Counted from the stretch's first letter, positions 35,825-46,296 are shown. The stretch is 64,000 nucleotides of DNA from Cristatella mucedo (GCA_009760855.2 WPIO01000169.1:237501-301500); one strand, 5' to 3'. Numbers and translations are program-made. The notes: generated by a model from the sequence alone, not told the origin.

Positions 35825-38800
35825 GCGGAGCTACAAAAGCAACTGCTATTCGCCAGCTGCAGGTGCCCGGCAGTCAGCTGACCTGATGTCGACGTCGCCG
35901 ACGTGAGTCCAGGGCGGGCCTTCGAAGGAAAGAGAGGAAGCTCTCAACGGTCGGCAGCAATCGGTGCAGTTAGCAATCCACCACCGGCGCAGCCACGGCG
36001 GCGACCGTGCGGCTAATTGAGCACCAGCAGCCTCAGCTGCTCAAAGGCAAGGAGCAGACAGCCTGCGGGGCACATGAAAGGGAGGCATGCATTCCGGCAA
36101 GCGCTACTACTCCTGCCGCCGCCGCCGCGGCTGAAAGATGGACGAGGGCTGTGTGCAGCCGGCTGACCTTGTTCAAACCGTCTCACACCCTGCTGAACCG
36201 AGCACGATATGGGTTTGCGAGGGCAGATAACTCGATCGAAAGTGACTGGAAACATCGCACGCTAAACAGAACAACGCGCCTCGCCGCTAAACCTTGTTGT
36301 TTTCCAAGAGGGCTCAACAAAGCGCCATCATTGGCGGCGAACATCACGAGAGCAGCTTGTCAACAGGCCAGAGCCGCCGTGGCGTCGGCTGCGTCGTCAC
36401 GAGAAATCGACAAGCAGCCCCCAGCATGCCTGCATCCAGAGCACAGCATTCGGACGACCGAGGCATACCGCCACCGACAAGGTCACTAAATGTCGAGAGC
36501 AATGCTGCTGCCTTCCGTTGCATCGCATTCTTTCCGCCCACGAAGCAGCCCAACAGGCAGCACAGCAAAAACTTGCCCGGGCACGAACACACAGCTCAGG
36601 CTCAGCCGACGTGGCTAAGCCGCCAAGCGCTTTTGCGCCGGGCACAAGAGCAGCCAGCATCATCAGCTCTCCTTGCCATCCAGGCCAGCCATCACTTAAC
36701 TCGTAAGCCGATGGCTAGGTGGCGATGAGAAAGCTCTATGCCACCGTGGCATGCAGCAGAGTGGAGATTTACAAATGCACAGACCAGGAGACCAGCAGCT
36801 GCAGTACGAGATACGCAATGACAAGTAATGCACCGAAGGTCAATCAGCAGGTTAACGCAGCCAGCCACAACATGCGGACGGGCTACCGCTTAAAGGCGCG
36901 AGGCCCGTAAAGGAGAAGCAAGCCACTCATCCACTCACCAAACAGAGGCGTCGTCACTTTCTTCAGCGCGACGCATCCCGGAAGAGTGAACTCGGTCTGT
37001 CCGGGGTCGACGTCGAGGTAGAACACGCTGTCATACCTAGTTCATCGACGGAAAACCGAAAGCTGCTGACTGGCTGGCGAGCCATGGCCAGGAACGTGAA
37101 CACACGAGCATCAACCCACAGGGCAGCTAGTGAGTATCACACGGCTGCCGTGGGACAACACGATTGGCGGTGCTCACCAGCGAGCGCGACCGCCTCCCTC
37201 AAATGAGCCAATCCTCGAGGCCCCGAGGCTGAGCCAGAAAAAAGCTTAGCCGATTTAGCAGCCCCACTTAGCCAGTGGCAGAAGAGCCTTTACGGCAACC
37301 ACCACTGCTTACCCCCTGGGCAAAGATTCAGGGGGTAAGCCGTAAGAGCGCCGACCTAATGGTAGTACATGGTCGGCAGCTCGTGGGATCACGCCATCTC
37401 CTGTTTTGAACGGTCAGCTGCTCGTGGGATCACGCCATCTCCTGTTTTGAACGGTCAGCTGCTCGTGGGATCACGCCATCTCCTGTTTTGAACGGTCAGC
37501 TGCTCGTGGGATCACGCCATCTCCTGTTTTGAACGGTCAGCTGCTCGTGGGATCATGCCTTCTCCTGTTTTGGAGGCATCCAAAGAGAAGCTGAAAACCC
37601 AGCCTCTAATACAGCGTCGTTAGTGCATAGAGCAAGCTCACTTCCTGCTATGGGCACAGTGCCCATAGCAGGCTTGTAAAGACGGTCACCAGTGGCTGTT
37701 TGTATTTTAAGTTACACACACACACACACACATTTGGATATGTCTTCTTAGCTTAGGGTTTAGGATTTTTGGTGTAGTGCTTACAGATTGTAGTTCTTTT
37801 TGGGTTTATGGCTTAAGGTATTGGAATTGTATTTCTTGGCTTCGAGGTTTAGAGTTTGGGTTTTAGTGTTTATATTTTCAAGGACAATTTTTAGCAGAAA
37901 ATTCATCTCAAAAACATGTTAATTTATCGTCAACATAAAGAGACGCTGGCGATCACGTTTGACAGTGGGCTGGCTCTATTCACAAACAACGCCGTATTAG
38001 CTGGAGAACCTACCTACCTGTTCCACGAAGCCTTTGCTCTATCCGAAAGAAGGTGTCCTTTTGCATGGTCAAGCACTATGAAATTGCACGTCAAGACTGA
38101 GCTGGCAAGAGCGACCGTGTGCTTTCGTACAGCACCCCCAGTTGACTAGTCTTTTTTCCAGTCTGCCCTGCTTACTTGCGCACGATAGAATGAGTGCCGC
38201 TAACCGGGTGTCCTACTAACCATCGGCAGGAGTCATGCGAGTTCTTTGGCACACGCTCGTCTAAAACTGCGTTTACACGGCAGACTTTCCTCCTGAAAGA
38301 TGCTAACTTTCCTACTAGTTAGGACGTTTGCACGACAGATTTGATGGCCCACTTAGCCCGGCCACAGCCCGTGCTCTTATGCGGTAGGCTGATATGAAAG
38401 AGGGTTTCTCCGGAAAGACACCAAGCCAACTCCGGCAGAAGTCGAGTTTGTCACTGCAGTCATCATTGTAGAGTATTATGAGAAGAATATAAATAAAAGA
38501 AAGATAATCACTTTAAAAATATTTTTTCGGCAAAGGGAGCGATACCAAGTACGCCGTTACGGGCGTGCAGGTGGATGCTTTTCCCGACCTCGGTCCCGAG
38601 GTCGTGGGTTCGAATCCTGCGGTGGGCGAATCTTTATCGCCACTGCAAGCGGTGGTGATAGCCGTAAAGGCTCTTCTGTTGCTTCACAAAAAGAGGCTGT
38701 TAAATCAGCTAGGATTTATTTATTTTATTTTGTAGTGCTAAGTAATGTACACTGTTACTGGTTTGTTGGCGGATTTGATAAACAGACCCACGGGATGTTC

Positions 38801-41800
38801 TATGTAGAAGAGCCTGATGCATTGGTTACAACGCACAAGCATCCCATAATCAAAGACTTGCTGTGACCGCATCAATACATTCGAGCCTACGAACGTCAGC
38901 CTAAACCGGTTTTGATTGATCGGTTGGACCAACAATGAGCCAACAGATTCTCCTTCCGATGAGTCTGCAGACCTGGCTCCTCCGCCAAAATTTTGTGACG
39001 GATGATGACATAGTAGCCCAAATCTGTGGGAAATCTGTCCAAAATCTGTGGGTAAGTCTGCCGAGTAAACGCAGACTTTCAACAACTACGGGTTATTGCT
39101 TCTTTGGCAAGCAGTTGTTAAGTGAGAGAATAGAGATTAGGTTCTCTTACGGAGCTGTGCAAAAAACTTATACGAGGTGCCAAGCCTACACACTCCTGAC
39201 CAAGCCTGTTAGAGCGGCAGTGCTAAGCACCCAAGCGTCTGCGCTAACGTAGGATTGCTGCTCACTCGATTACGGGATGCAATGCTGGACTTAACGAATC
39301 CGAAGTGAGACCGACACAGGCACAGACACTCTCGTGGCCATGCCAGCGCAGACCTACCGGTTTAGGAGGGAGTTGGCGATGTGACGAGTCAACGTCGACT
39401 TTCCGGCATTCTTTCCGCCGCACACAAGAACAATCGGAAGCGTGGCAGTGGCTACAAAAGGAAGTCGGGAAGATCACGAAGAGCGCCGCTCGCAAAGGAG
39501 CATGAAAGCGTGCAAGCAATATTCAATAGCAGGAAGGTGTGCAGAATTCTGTCCGTCTCTCTCTCTCTCTCACGCCCACACGATCGTAGTCCTCCTGCTT
39601 CTGCACTGACCAATCGCTGAGGACGACAAAGTTGCACTGGTTTGTTGTCCTGCATGGAATGACTGTAGCGGTTGATATTCAATTTAGAAGTTTGGCGCTA
39701 GCAGGAATCTCGAGCGATCCGCTTTGGGCAGCAGGGCTTCAGTGACTGGCCAGCCGGACGAGGCAGTGCTATGCCCTATGCTAGACACAAGAAGGCGAGC
39801 AACGTCTTAAAATAATAGGCACCAGGCACCGTCCTTGCTGGTATCGATAAAGTACACCCCTTCCACTCGCTCGACAAACTAGGCTACCTGCAACGAGGCT
39901 CAGTCGTTTCTTTAGCAAGCGCAAGATTAGCCAAGCCACTGTCATTTTTCGATAGCCGGTCAATAACATAAGGGATGCATTGGACACAGGGATCATTGCG
40001 CAATGCCTGAACACCTGCACCAGGACGTGACTGCCGCTAGTGCAAGCATGGAAAGTTCTAACGTCACTCAGACCTGTCAAAGTGGCACGACCCACGAGAC
40101 AGCAAACCAAAGTGGCTTGTGGGGACAGATGGCCTAATAAATGAAGTTTAATGGGCGAGTTTAATTTTAATTTAATTTTAATTAAGCGAGTGAATGGACC
40201 AAACGAAAGCAGCTCTTACGAACAGGTGACGATGCTAGCTGATTCAACAGCCTCTATTACATAGCGACAGAAGAGCCTTTACGGCTATTGCCACCTCTCG
40301 AAGCGGCCATACAGGATCGCCCACCGCAGGATTCGAACCTCGGGACCATCGTGAGAACGATCGGTCTGAAAAGCAACCACCTTACCTAGTGTGCCATCAA
40401 GTCTGATCGTGCAAAGGCGATGCTTGAGTCGAGTACGACTGCACTATAAATGCACTCACATGCGATCGACTAAAGCGATAGCATGCTGATACTGCCGTTT
40501 CGGCAAACCTGCGCTCTAACGGCTATGCATCACCATTTACTAATCGAGATTCTAAAAACAACAACATTGCCCACGGCAGTTCATGTGCTTCGTGCAGCAA
40601 GCACTGCACAATCTCAATGTGAGAGGCTTGGTGGGCTGCCTCACTAAAGAATCCGCCGACACTGCTGCTCTGTCGTTGCATTCTAGACAGATCGAGGATA
40701 GACCTGGATAGGGCACAATGTGCACATTGGCGATGCAGCACAGCCAGAAATGCCCAAAGTGGCTGACCACATGCAGTCTGAATGTATAGCAGCCCAACAC
40801 GATTCAACCTGCTGCACGTCGGGGAGAAGGGGGCCCGAGGAAGAAGATATACGAATCGGGAGCCTAGCGAATGGACACTCGGGCTCGCCACGCCGAAGAC
40901 AGCCGCCGCTCAACCCAGGGCGGAAGTGCTCGACAGCGAGCAGCGGCAGAGTCCAAAGCTGAGCGCCAGGTTCACAAGGGTCAGCCACGGCTCACGCATC
41001 CCGAAGCAGCCAATCATCGGCACCGATCGATAGTCCTCTCACCTTCCAGCTGGTCGAGCGACTCCTGCAGGCCGACGGCTGGCTCGAGCAGGCCGTTGCT
41101 TTCTGGAGTGGCGGCTGCCAGCAGGCGCATGCCGCCACCGCTAGCCAGCAGCCCGGGGCAATCGGCCCGCAGCGCTGGCAGATCCAGGAGGCGCCGATAC
41201 GCGCCGCCGCTGCCGACACGCAGTAGCGCTTCGGCGCTCTGCAGCTGCCTCAGCGCCAGCGTGACCCAGCGCCTCGGCGTCGCTGCTGCCGGCGGCGGCG
41301 CCTCCTCCGCGCGGGCAGCTGTGGCCGCGCTGCCGTCTAAGCAGTGGTCAGCGGCGGCGGCCTCCGCCTCGTCGAGGCTCAGAGCCAGGTGAGGATAGAG
41401 GCTGGGCGAGTAGACGTCGAAAAAGGCCGAGCCCGGTCGAAGCTTGAAGCCGTGCACTCGAAGAGCTCGGCCGCCGACGAGCCGCAGTCGGCAGCAGCCC
41501 TGCAGCACGAGCGGGAAGGCCGTCTCGCAGATCGACAGGAGGGCTTCGCTGCCGCCGCCGCGCGACTGGAAGCCATCGCCGATGGAATCGATCCTGGAAA
41601 ATTCAAGCAAGCCCCGTTGTTGCGATCGGCAAAACTGCAGCACCATGGCTAGAGGTGACATGGCTAGAGGTGATATGCCGAGGCCAAAACAGGGCGTGAC
41701 ATGTTACGGGTCACATGCAGAGGGTCAGCAGCATCCAAGACACCAACATGCAACCGATCGATCAAAGGGTGGCACGTTAGGCCAGCCTTAGCAGTCGCCT

Positions 41801-43771
41801 ATCTCCCGTGTTGCTTGCCCTATCGGCCAGCACACACATTTGCATCTTCAAGCACTTGCTACGATGTTGCAGTCCATAATAATAATGATAATAATAATAC
41901 ATTAGTACAGCGCTTTCAGAGAACCGATTCTCTTTCTAGGCACTTTACATTAGGTGTATAAAAAGCATTACCAAATGATTGGTGGTAACATCAGCAAGCA
42001 GCAGGCCTAGTGTAAGCAGGTACATGAACACGAAGAACAGATCGCTAAGACCCACCAAATGCTGTAATAAACAGGTGCATTTTAAGCCATGCTGGCCGAG
42101 TGCCGCCGCAGACAAAGCCCTTTGAAGCTGCTTCACGGTTCGTAGCTTTCTTTCGAAACTGAGCTTGAAGTCAACATTACAAACTGCCTGACTCAATAGC
42201 AGCTTCCGTTATGTAACGGCAGAAAAGCGTTAACTCTTTATCACTGCCACTTGCAGTGGTCACTATAGGATAGTCTACTGCAGGACTAAAAAACTGATGA
42301 CGTTTCGGTACGTGCCGAGCAAGCAGCACCTTACCCCTGGCGTGAGGCCACAACCAGGCGGGGCTGAGCAAAGCCAGCAGGGTATGCAAAAATAAAACAA
42401 AGCACAGGGTAGCAGTTGACATGCGCTGGGTCTCCCTGCCTACCTACCTGGGTAAACCTCCCCCACGGCAGCCAGCCGCCCGCGAATTGCCACCTGCGAC
42501 ATGCTGCACTCACACAGCTGCGAGCGGAAGCAACAGCTGCCAGCCAAGGACGGACTGTGCCGCGGCTACAGAAGCTCTTCACTTTACTTCACCCCCTACT
42601 CCAACTTCCCGACTGCACTGGCGGAGGCAGCTCGGGCGAAGGCCAAGGCTCGTCGCACTCGAGGGTCGGAGGAGGCGGCGCCACACGAACGGCGCACGGA
42701 GTGCGCCGAAGGAAGCGCAAAGGGAAGGAAGGAAGAAAGGAAGGAAGGATAAAAGGAAGGAAGGAAGGAAGGAAAAAAGGAAGGAAGGGAGCGCACAAGG
42801 AAGCTCGCCGCACGGCGCCAGCGACGAAGCGCACCTGATCGTGGCACCGTCGCGAACCCAGAGGCCAGAGCGCAAAGCGTCGGCGAGCTGGGCGACAGCG
42901 GGCGAGGCCGCCGAGGTCGATTCATAGTGCCGCTGATCGGCCGCGCCGAGGTCGTCCTCGCCATCGTCGTCGTCCATGCCACCGTGCTCGCCGCCTTCGC
43001 TCGCGACCCCGCCCATAGCTGTCGCAAGCATTGCACGAGCGCTGAGCGCGACGAGGTCAGGCAGATGGCGGCGGGCGCGCAGGGCACTCACACCCACACA
43101 GGCGCTCGGTCAACCATCGCTTTGACCGAGGTGGCACTAGAAGTGCTTTCGCGCTGCTGCTAGATTTGCTGCTGCCGCACGTGCTCACCGCTTGCTGCAT
43201 CGGCTGCTGTCTCGTCAAAGGGAGCGCGGCTCGACCCTGCCGAAGCTGCTGTCGCTGCATCGTCGATCGAGGCCGAGCGCCAATCGTCGCCTCGCTCGGG
43301 CAAACCCAGCTTTCCATCCTTGACCTTGTTCTTCAACTTCTTCCTGGCCTTTTTCTTTTTCTTCCTCTCGCGACCGGCAGCAGCAGCAGCAGCCGCCTCC
43401 GCCGAGCTGACCACGCGAGCCAAAGCCGCCGGCGAAGCTGCCGAGTCGGCCGCAACGCGCTCCCGACCGCCCGGTTCGGCTTCACGGCGGACCGATTCGC
43501 CGCCGTGGTCCGCGAGCAGCGGTGCACTCTGGGCCGGCGGCGGCAGCTTGGCTACATCGCCGTCGCACTGGCGCGAAGCCGGCAGCTTGAGGGCGAAGGC
43601 GGAAGCCGGAGTCGAGCGTGCACCGCCGTTGAGCAGACAGCGGGCGAGCGCCTTCAGGTCACCCGCAGCGGCGGCGCCCGCCTGGCGTCGTGTCGGACGC
43701 CTGGAGGCGGCGGCTTTCGCGATTCGCGGAACGTCCGCGGGCGCATTCTCGCGCTGCTTCTTTTTCACCAT
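29312..43771 (-). CDS. NOL9: NOL9/Grc3-like polynucleotide 5'-hydroxyl-kinase
   Basis: Nucleolar RNA 5'-kinase of the Clp1/Grc3 family, known to act in processing pre-rRNA spacers. Exons (minus): 43189-43771, about 42835-43018, 41043-41593, 39358-39451, 36939-37036, 35883-35919, 35508-35647, 33015-33163, about 31345-31438, 30907-31192, 29779-29845, 29495-29631 (possibly read through to a stop at 29312). Motifs in order: basic nuclear-type N-terminus, VHGFKL..FDVYSP domain, P-loop GGKNAGKST, YLDVDPGQTEF, FLGCTSP, NTMGWVQ, GHKL, YAVPWDAVAV, GLVRAIDVDRRL, RTVNCLRKG. Phases close at all joins except the exon 9/10 join, and the exon 2 acceptor was chosen to fit phase. The predicted length of about 870 residues exceeds the human protein of about 700, mainly from an Ala/Arg-rich N-terminus. 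The true C-terminal end is unsure. Confidence 0.9.
29495..29631 (-). CDS. NOL9: NOL9 exon 12
   Basis: ATGCTGCAG acceptor. Encodes LVRAIDVDRRLFYITTPV and RLRTVNCLRKG. A GTGCGC donor lies at the end, but the frame also stays open to a stop at 29312, so this may be the last coding exon. Confidence 0.88.
29779..29845 (-). CDS. NOL9: NOL9 exon 11
   Basis: 67 bp, CCTAAG acceptor in phase 0 with exon 10, GTGAGT donor. Encodes ..IDAQVPTSYIGF, just before GLVRAID. Confidence 0.78.
30088..30270. mobile_element. 183-bp foldback element in a NOL9 intron
   Basis: Long inverted repeat: the outer 30 bp (GCTAGGCAGCCTCGTGTGTT...) are identical on the two arms, and pairing continues imperfectly for about 80 bp to GACGCGCCTAAACGTTGC. 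Small central spacer, no coding capacity. Probably a MITE between exons 10 and 11. Confidence 0.85.
30907..31192 (-). CDS. NOL9: NOL9 exon 10
   Basis: TGTTTCAG acceptor, GTCGGT donor. Encodes CRDLMTFAYFGPL, then PPYAVPWDAVAVQL and LVLGALNASVVVLASV, corresponding to the C-terminal domain. Confidence 0.82.
31345..31438 (-). CDS. NOL9: NOL9 exon 9 (boundaries uncertain)
   Basis: TATCCTGCAG acceptor in phase with exon 8. Encodes VEGHKLAERSL, matching the family's GHKL region. The donor GCAG|GTCGCT leaves one base, which does not match the best acceptor of the next exon, so one edge is wrong or a small exon is missing. Confidence 0.6.
31597..31712 (-). mobile_element. SINE1, diverged, in a NOL9 intron
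   Basis: AGCACTTAATCTCTATTCAG tail remnant and GAGGCTCGAGCC head remnant. Confidence 0.55.
33015..33163 (-). CDS. NOL9: NOL9 exon 8
   Basis: CACGCAG acceptor, GTGAGT donor. Encodes LGLSLLVDTLRLVKPSLVVQ, continuing the kinase domain after NTMGW. Confidence 0.88.
33517..33591. repeat. 75-bp repeat shared with 46999-47072
   Basis: AGAGCGCTCT..CGTGT..GTTCGTGTTCGTTGCAGAAT and onward to GCGAACAT/TGAGAACATCGTATAT, with a few changes. In this copy it ends where a LINE A tail begins. Confidence 0.7.
33596..34145 (-). mobile_element. LINE A 3' portion, left arm of head-to-head pair
   Basis: (AAT)n, hairpin, 3' UTR and an intact C-terminal frame of 93 codons (33848-34129) ending FRTAFSGSL. Well preserved. 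In a NOL9 intron. Confidence 0.85.
34146..34288 (+). mobile_element. LINE A 3' end, right arm of head-to-head pair
   Basis: 3' UTR, a hairpin in which the A-rich part is expanded to (AG)n (34203-34221), and an ATT tail. Directly abuts the antisense copy. Confidence 0.8.
35508..35647 (-). CDS. NOL9: NOL9 exon 7
   Basis: Encodes FLGCTSPHADPDHYLQ and ends PLVVNTMGWVQ. ATTGCAG acceptor, GTGAGC donor. NTMGW is strongly conserved in the family. Confidence 0.92.
35788..35822. repeat. (CAG)n, ~11 units
   Basis: Short CAG tract in the NOL9 intron between exons 6 and 7. Confidence 0.95.
35883..35919 (-). CDS. NOL9: NOL9 exon 6 (37-bp microexon)
   Basis: 37 bp encoding PPWTHVGDVDI with split codons on both sides. 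CGAAG acceptor, GTCAGC donor. Its phase fits both neighbours exactly. Confidence 0.8.
36939..37036 (-). CDS. NOL9: NOL9 exon 5 (DPGQTEF)
   Basis: Encodes VFYLDVDPGQTEFTLPGCVA between a GAACTAG acceptor and a GTGAGT donor. DxDPGQTEF is the hallmark of the Grc3/NOL9 kinase core. Confidence 0.92.
37372..37576 (+). repeat. 41-bp minisatellite, five units
   Basis: The unit begins GTCAGCTGCTCGTGGGATCA. Units start at 37372, 37413, 37454, 37495 and 37536. The three middle units are identical, the first differs in two bases and the last is diverged. In a NOL9 intron. Confidence 0.95.
38267..39074 (+). mobile_element. Inverted-repeat DNA element M1, best copy
   Basis: 808 bp with 21-bp terminal inverted repeats: CTGCGTTTACACGGCAGACT(T) at 38267-38287 and its inverse at 39054-39074, one mismatch. 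No transposase frame. A SINE2 is nested inside. Relatives at 13086-14003 and 9840-10480. No clear target duplication. In a NOL9 intron. Confidence 0.85.
38566..38735 (+). mobile_element. SINE2 inside M1
   Basis: CCCGAGGTCGTGGGTTCGAA head, GATAGCCGTAAAGGCTCTTC body, ATTTATTTATTTTATTTT tail. Confidence 0.85.
39358..39451 (-). CDS. NOL9: NOL9 exon 4 (P-loop)
   Basis: TTTTGTAG acceptor, GTAGGT donor, 94 bp. Encodes PIVLVCGGKNAGKSTLTRHI. The glycine-rich GGKNAGKST is the ATP-binding Walker A loop, with the catalytic lysine and serine present. Confidence 0.9.
40228..40414 (-). mobile_element. SINE2
   Basis: Antisense: 3' end AGCTGATTCAACAGCCTCTA, body GAAGAGCCTTTACGGCTATT, B box GGATTCGAACC, head to about 40414. 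In a NOL9 intron. Confidence 0.8.
41043..41593 (-). CDS. NOL9: NOL9 exon 3 (N-terminal domain)
   Basis: TTTTCCAG acceptor and GTGAGA donor, 551 bp. The segment LRLVGGRALRVHGFKL followed by FFDVYSPSLYPHLAL corresponds to the family's N-terminal beta domain. The rest is Ala/Leu-rich and more divergent. Confidence 0.8.
41876..42175 (-). mobile_element. LINE A 3' end, diverged
   Basis: AATAATAATACATTAG, hairpin remnant TTTCAGAGAACCGATTCTCT, and 3' UTR and C-terminal remnants. In the NOL9 intron between exons 2 and 3. Confidence 0.65.
42185..42335 (-). mobile_element. SINE2, diverged
   Basis: GACTCAATAGCAGCTTCCGT.. and TATCACTGCCACTTGCAGTGG recall the SINE2 body. The head is degraded. Confidence 0.45.
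42720..42792. repeat. (GGAA)n microsatellite beside NOL9 exon 2
   Basis: Imperfect GGAA/GGAAAA run ending about 40 bp from the exon 2 donor, within the intron (CT-rich on the transcribed strand). Confidence 0.9.
42835..43018 (-). CDS. NOL9: NOL9 exon 2
   Basis: Acidic stretch MDDDDGEDDLGAAD, then QLADALRSGLWVRDGATI, ending AG|GTGCGC. The acceptor at 43019-43020 (GCGACAG) is the one that satisfies the phase from exon 1, but its pyrimidine tract is weak; GCGAAG slightly downstream is an alternative. Confidence 0.65.
43189..43771 (-). CDS. NOL9: NOL9 exon 1
   Basis: ATG at 43771, starting MVKKKQREN. 194 codons plus one base to a GTGAGC donor. Low-complexity Ala/Arg-rich, with a lysine cluster (RKKKKKARKKLKNK, around residues 134-147) that could be a nucleolar localisation signal. 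Little similarity to other family members is expected here. Confidence 0.8.
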
Positions 43772-44110
43772 AGTCGGCGCGTGACGTCAGAGAAGCGATC
43801 TGAGCGAGCGACACGGGCTGTGCAGGTAACCTGATATACGCGGGCAGACAAGTGGCCTGCGACAAAGAGGCAGCGGCCAAAACCTCGCGCGGCGCGCAGA
43901 CGGCCGCGAGCAGACGTCGGCGCGCGGATTGCGGCGCCCGGGACGAGCGCGCTCGTCCGCGCTCGCGCTCAAACTATCGCAGCGCATACGACGGACGCTG
44001 AGCATTCGCATCGGTACTATTCAACAGTGGCGCCACTCACTCGCTCGCTCGCACGGCGGGTGCGCAGATACACCAATATATAGCCCGCACACTTACGACC
44101 CAAAGCGGCC
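43772..44110 (-). promoter_or_regulatory. NOL9: Likely NOL9 promoter / 5' UTR
   Basis: CpG-dense region directly upstream of the NOL9 start codon, ending near 44110 where composition drops. No reliable TATA box for NOL9; an ATATATAG at 44077-44084 is far upstream. Inference from position and composition only. Confidence 0.4.
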
Positions 44111-44396
44111 ACCACGCGGCCGCTGGCACAATTCCGGAAGTATTCGGTGAAGGTCGCCCCGACACTTTAAAGGTGGCGTCGCACCGCCTGTTTGTTGGAG
44201 TCGTTGGATGCGTTTTGCGTGCGATTGACTGGCTGCGGTTTTCTGCGCTCTGAGAACGTTACTCTCAGGTAGTGGTAGTTCCATCTCACTTTTTAATTGA
44301 GACGTAGCTGACTCGCTGGCCTTACTTAATCCTTTTCTATAACCGTCCGCCAGAGAGATTGGGTATGTTAGGTAGCCACTCTCGCTGAGGTGTGAT

Positions 44397-44705
44397 GTAA
44401 TGTCGCGTATCTCCCGTCTGTAATCCCACAAAGCCACAAAGACTAAGTGGGTGTTACGCAGGAGAGTTTTATATAGCGCGCACACAGCCTAAGCGGCTTT
44501 CGGTACGCATTCGGTAGCCAACGGACTTCATCTCACGCAACAAAGAGAAAGTGAGAAGCATAGCAGAGCCAGGAGTGCAGTTGAGGTAGTGAGTAACACG
44601 GAAGTAGCAGCTCAGGAACACCGGTAAATATGTGCCACAGTCGGAAACTGGAGCGCAGTTGTCGTTGCGTGAGGATCGTGGAATCGAGTTCCGACTTGAG
44701 TAGGT
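44397..44705 (-). mobile_element. LINE B 3' end
   Basis: TAATGTCGCGTATCTCCCGT tail region, then AGCCTAAGCGGCTTTCGGTA. 5' truncated near 44705. Confidence 0.75.
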
Positions 44706-45269
44706 TGCTATTCCATTAAAAGTCGAAGAGATGCGGTCAACCGAACCCTTATTGCTAAGTAGCAAGTGACTGAATAGCCTGAAATAAGAAGATTTTAAGT
44801 TTCTCATTTCTACCGTGTAGCTCAAGAAAAAGTAAATGTGGATATGGAGACACATTTCCCTAGCCGAGACAGGAGCACAATAAAGGAATTCGAGAATCTA
44901 CTGCCAGCAACGTCTATCTACTGTCAGCAATTCCATGAAAGGAACAAGGCTACAAGGCAAAAATTAAGTGCAACGCAGGAAAGTTTTCCATAGCATTTCC
45001 ATTACCCATAATCCAAGCAGCTTTCCAGTACGCCAAAAGATTCCATTTCTTGAGAGAGTGAGAAGCACAAGCGAGTCAGACGGGCATTCGTGGAAGCAAG
45101 TACTGTGGACGTAACTGCCGAGAAATATAACTCTCTGTGGTGTCACTCAGAGCACTCGGTCCGCACATGGTAGACGTTATGATTCCGAGGTTCATTTCTG
45201 CTGAACATTCACGTACGATGAGACCGCTTGCAGGCGATGTCCGCCAAGCGGTGCACCGTGCAGAGGATC

Positions 45270-45860
45270 TGCATCTGATCTGTATCTGTCTCTTCGTCTG
45301 TAACTGCACACAGCCGCACAGTCTGTGTGGCTGTGTTACAAGGGGGAGAGTTTTGTATCTAGCGCACTCACAGCCTAAGCGGCTATCGGTACGCATTCGG
45401 TAGCCAACATACTTCGTCTAACGCAACAATTAGAAAGGTGAGGAGAATAGCACAGTCAGGAGAGAGCAGCGGGGGTAGTGAGTAGCATGGAAGTAGCAGC
45501 TCAGGACGGCTGGAAAAGATGTGCCGCAGTCAGCAGTAGGCTGACAAATGTCTTTGCGTAAGAATTTTAGAAAAGAGTTTCACAGCCTAGGACCTGCAGA
45601 GTAAGAGCATCTGTTGCCAACATACTTTAAGTGAAACAATGGAACAGCTAACTTATTGTCCATACAGGACCCGAGGGCACGAGGCGTCTGAAACCAATGA
45701 AGCAGTTCAGCTAGGTACGAAGAAGCCAAGCCGTGGCTGGCCTTGTAGGTCAGAGTAAGAATTTTGTTCTGCATCGGTTGGTCAGCCCGGAGTCGTTGCA
45801 TAGCAAAGTAAACACGTAGCTGAACCTCTTGGATTTTTCTTTACCACTCTCGCAGGCATA
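45270..45860 (-). mobile_element. LINE B 3' portion
   Basis: From ATCTGTCTCTTCGTCTGTAA through the 3' UTR into a decayed C-terminal ORF2 (KASHGLASSYLAELLHWFQ at 45580-45801). Confidence 0.75.
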
Positions 45861-46189
45861 TTCATCCTCAGCTGCAGAGGCTTACATTTTTTACCTTGCC
45901 CATCCAAAACGAAATAGCAGTGGCCAAAGTGGTTTCGTAGGGATGACGGTACAGCCCCTGATAGTCATGCCAGTGGACTATACCATTCGATGTGGTATGC
46001 ACGTGGGAGGTGCTTTTGGAGATTGATCTGACACGAGGCAGTCAGGGTGTGCTTTTTAGTGATAGATGTGACACGGAAGCAGTCGCGGGAAGAGTGAAAT
46101 TCCGGTGGGGGAGAGGGGCGTTGAGAGAGTCGTGTTTCCCCTCGTGCCTCGTGCCTGGTGAACGGCCTTTGGGGGGACAGGTTCGAGTG

Positions 46190-46296
46190 CCGCAGTAGCG
46201 ATCCTATGCTCTTCACTGCAATCGATGGTGATAGCCGTCAAGGCTCTTCTGCAGTTATAAAAATATTAGGATGTTAAATCAGCCAAAATTTGTATC
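46190..46296 (+). mobile_element. SINE2, 5' degraded
   Basis: GATGGTGATAGCCGTCAAGG and AGGATGTTAAATCAGCCAAA. Confidence 0.65.

Noticed and set aside
37372-37576. CRISPR-like array
   Set aside because: The 41-bp units are contiguous without spacers and lie in a eukaryotic intron.
42421-42927. Plus-strand 140-168 codon frames rich in Lys/Arg/Gly/Glu
   Set aside because: Shadows of the GGAA microsatellite and of NOL9 exon 2 on the other strand.
42596-43087. Alternative minus-strand frame through NOL9 exon 2
   Set aside because: It would follow from a CGCTCAG acceptor, but it ends out of phase with exon 3. The acidic frame joins exon 3 exactly.
43166-43834. Plus-strand 222-codon frame
   Set aside because: Antisense shadow of NOL9 exon 1, which has a start codon, a phase-matched donor and the downstream kinase exons.
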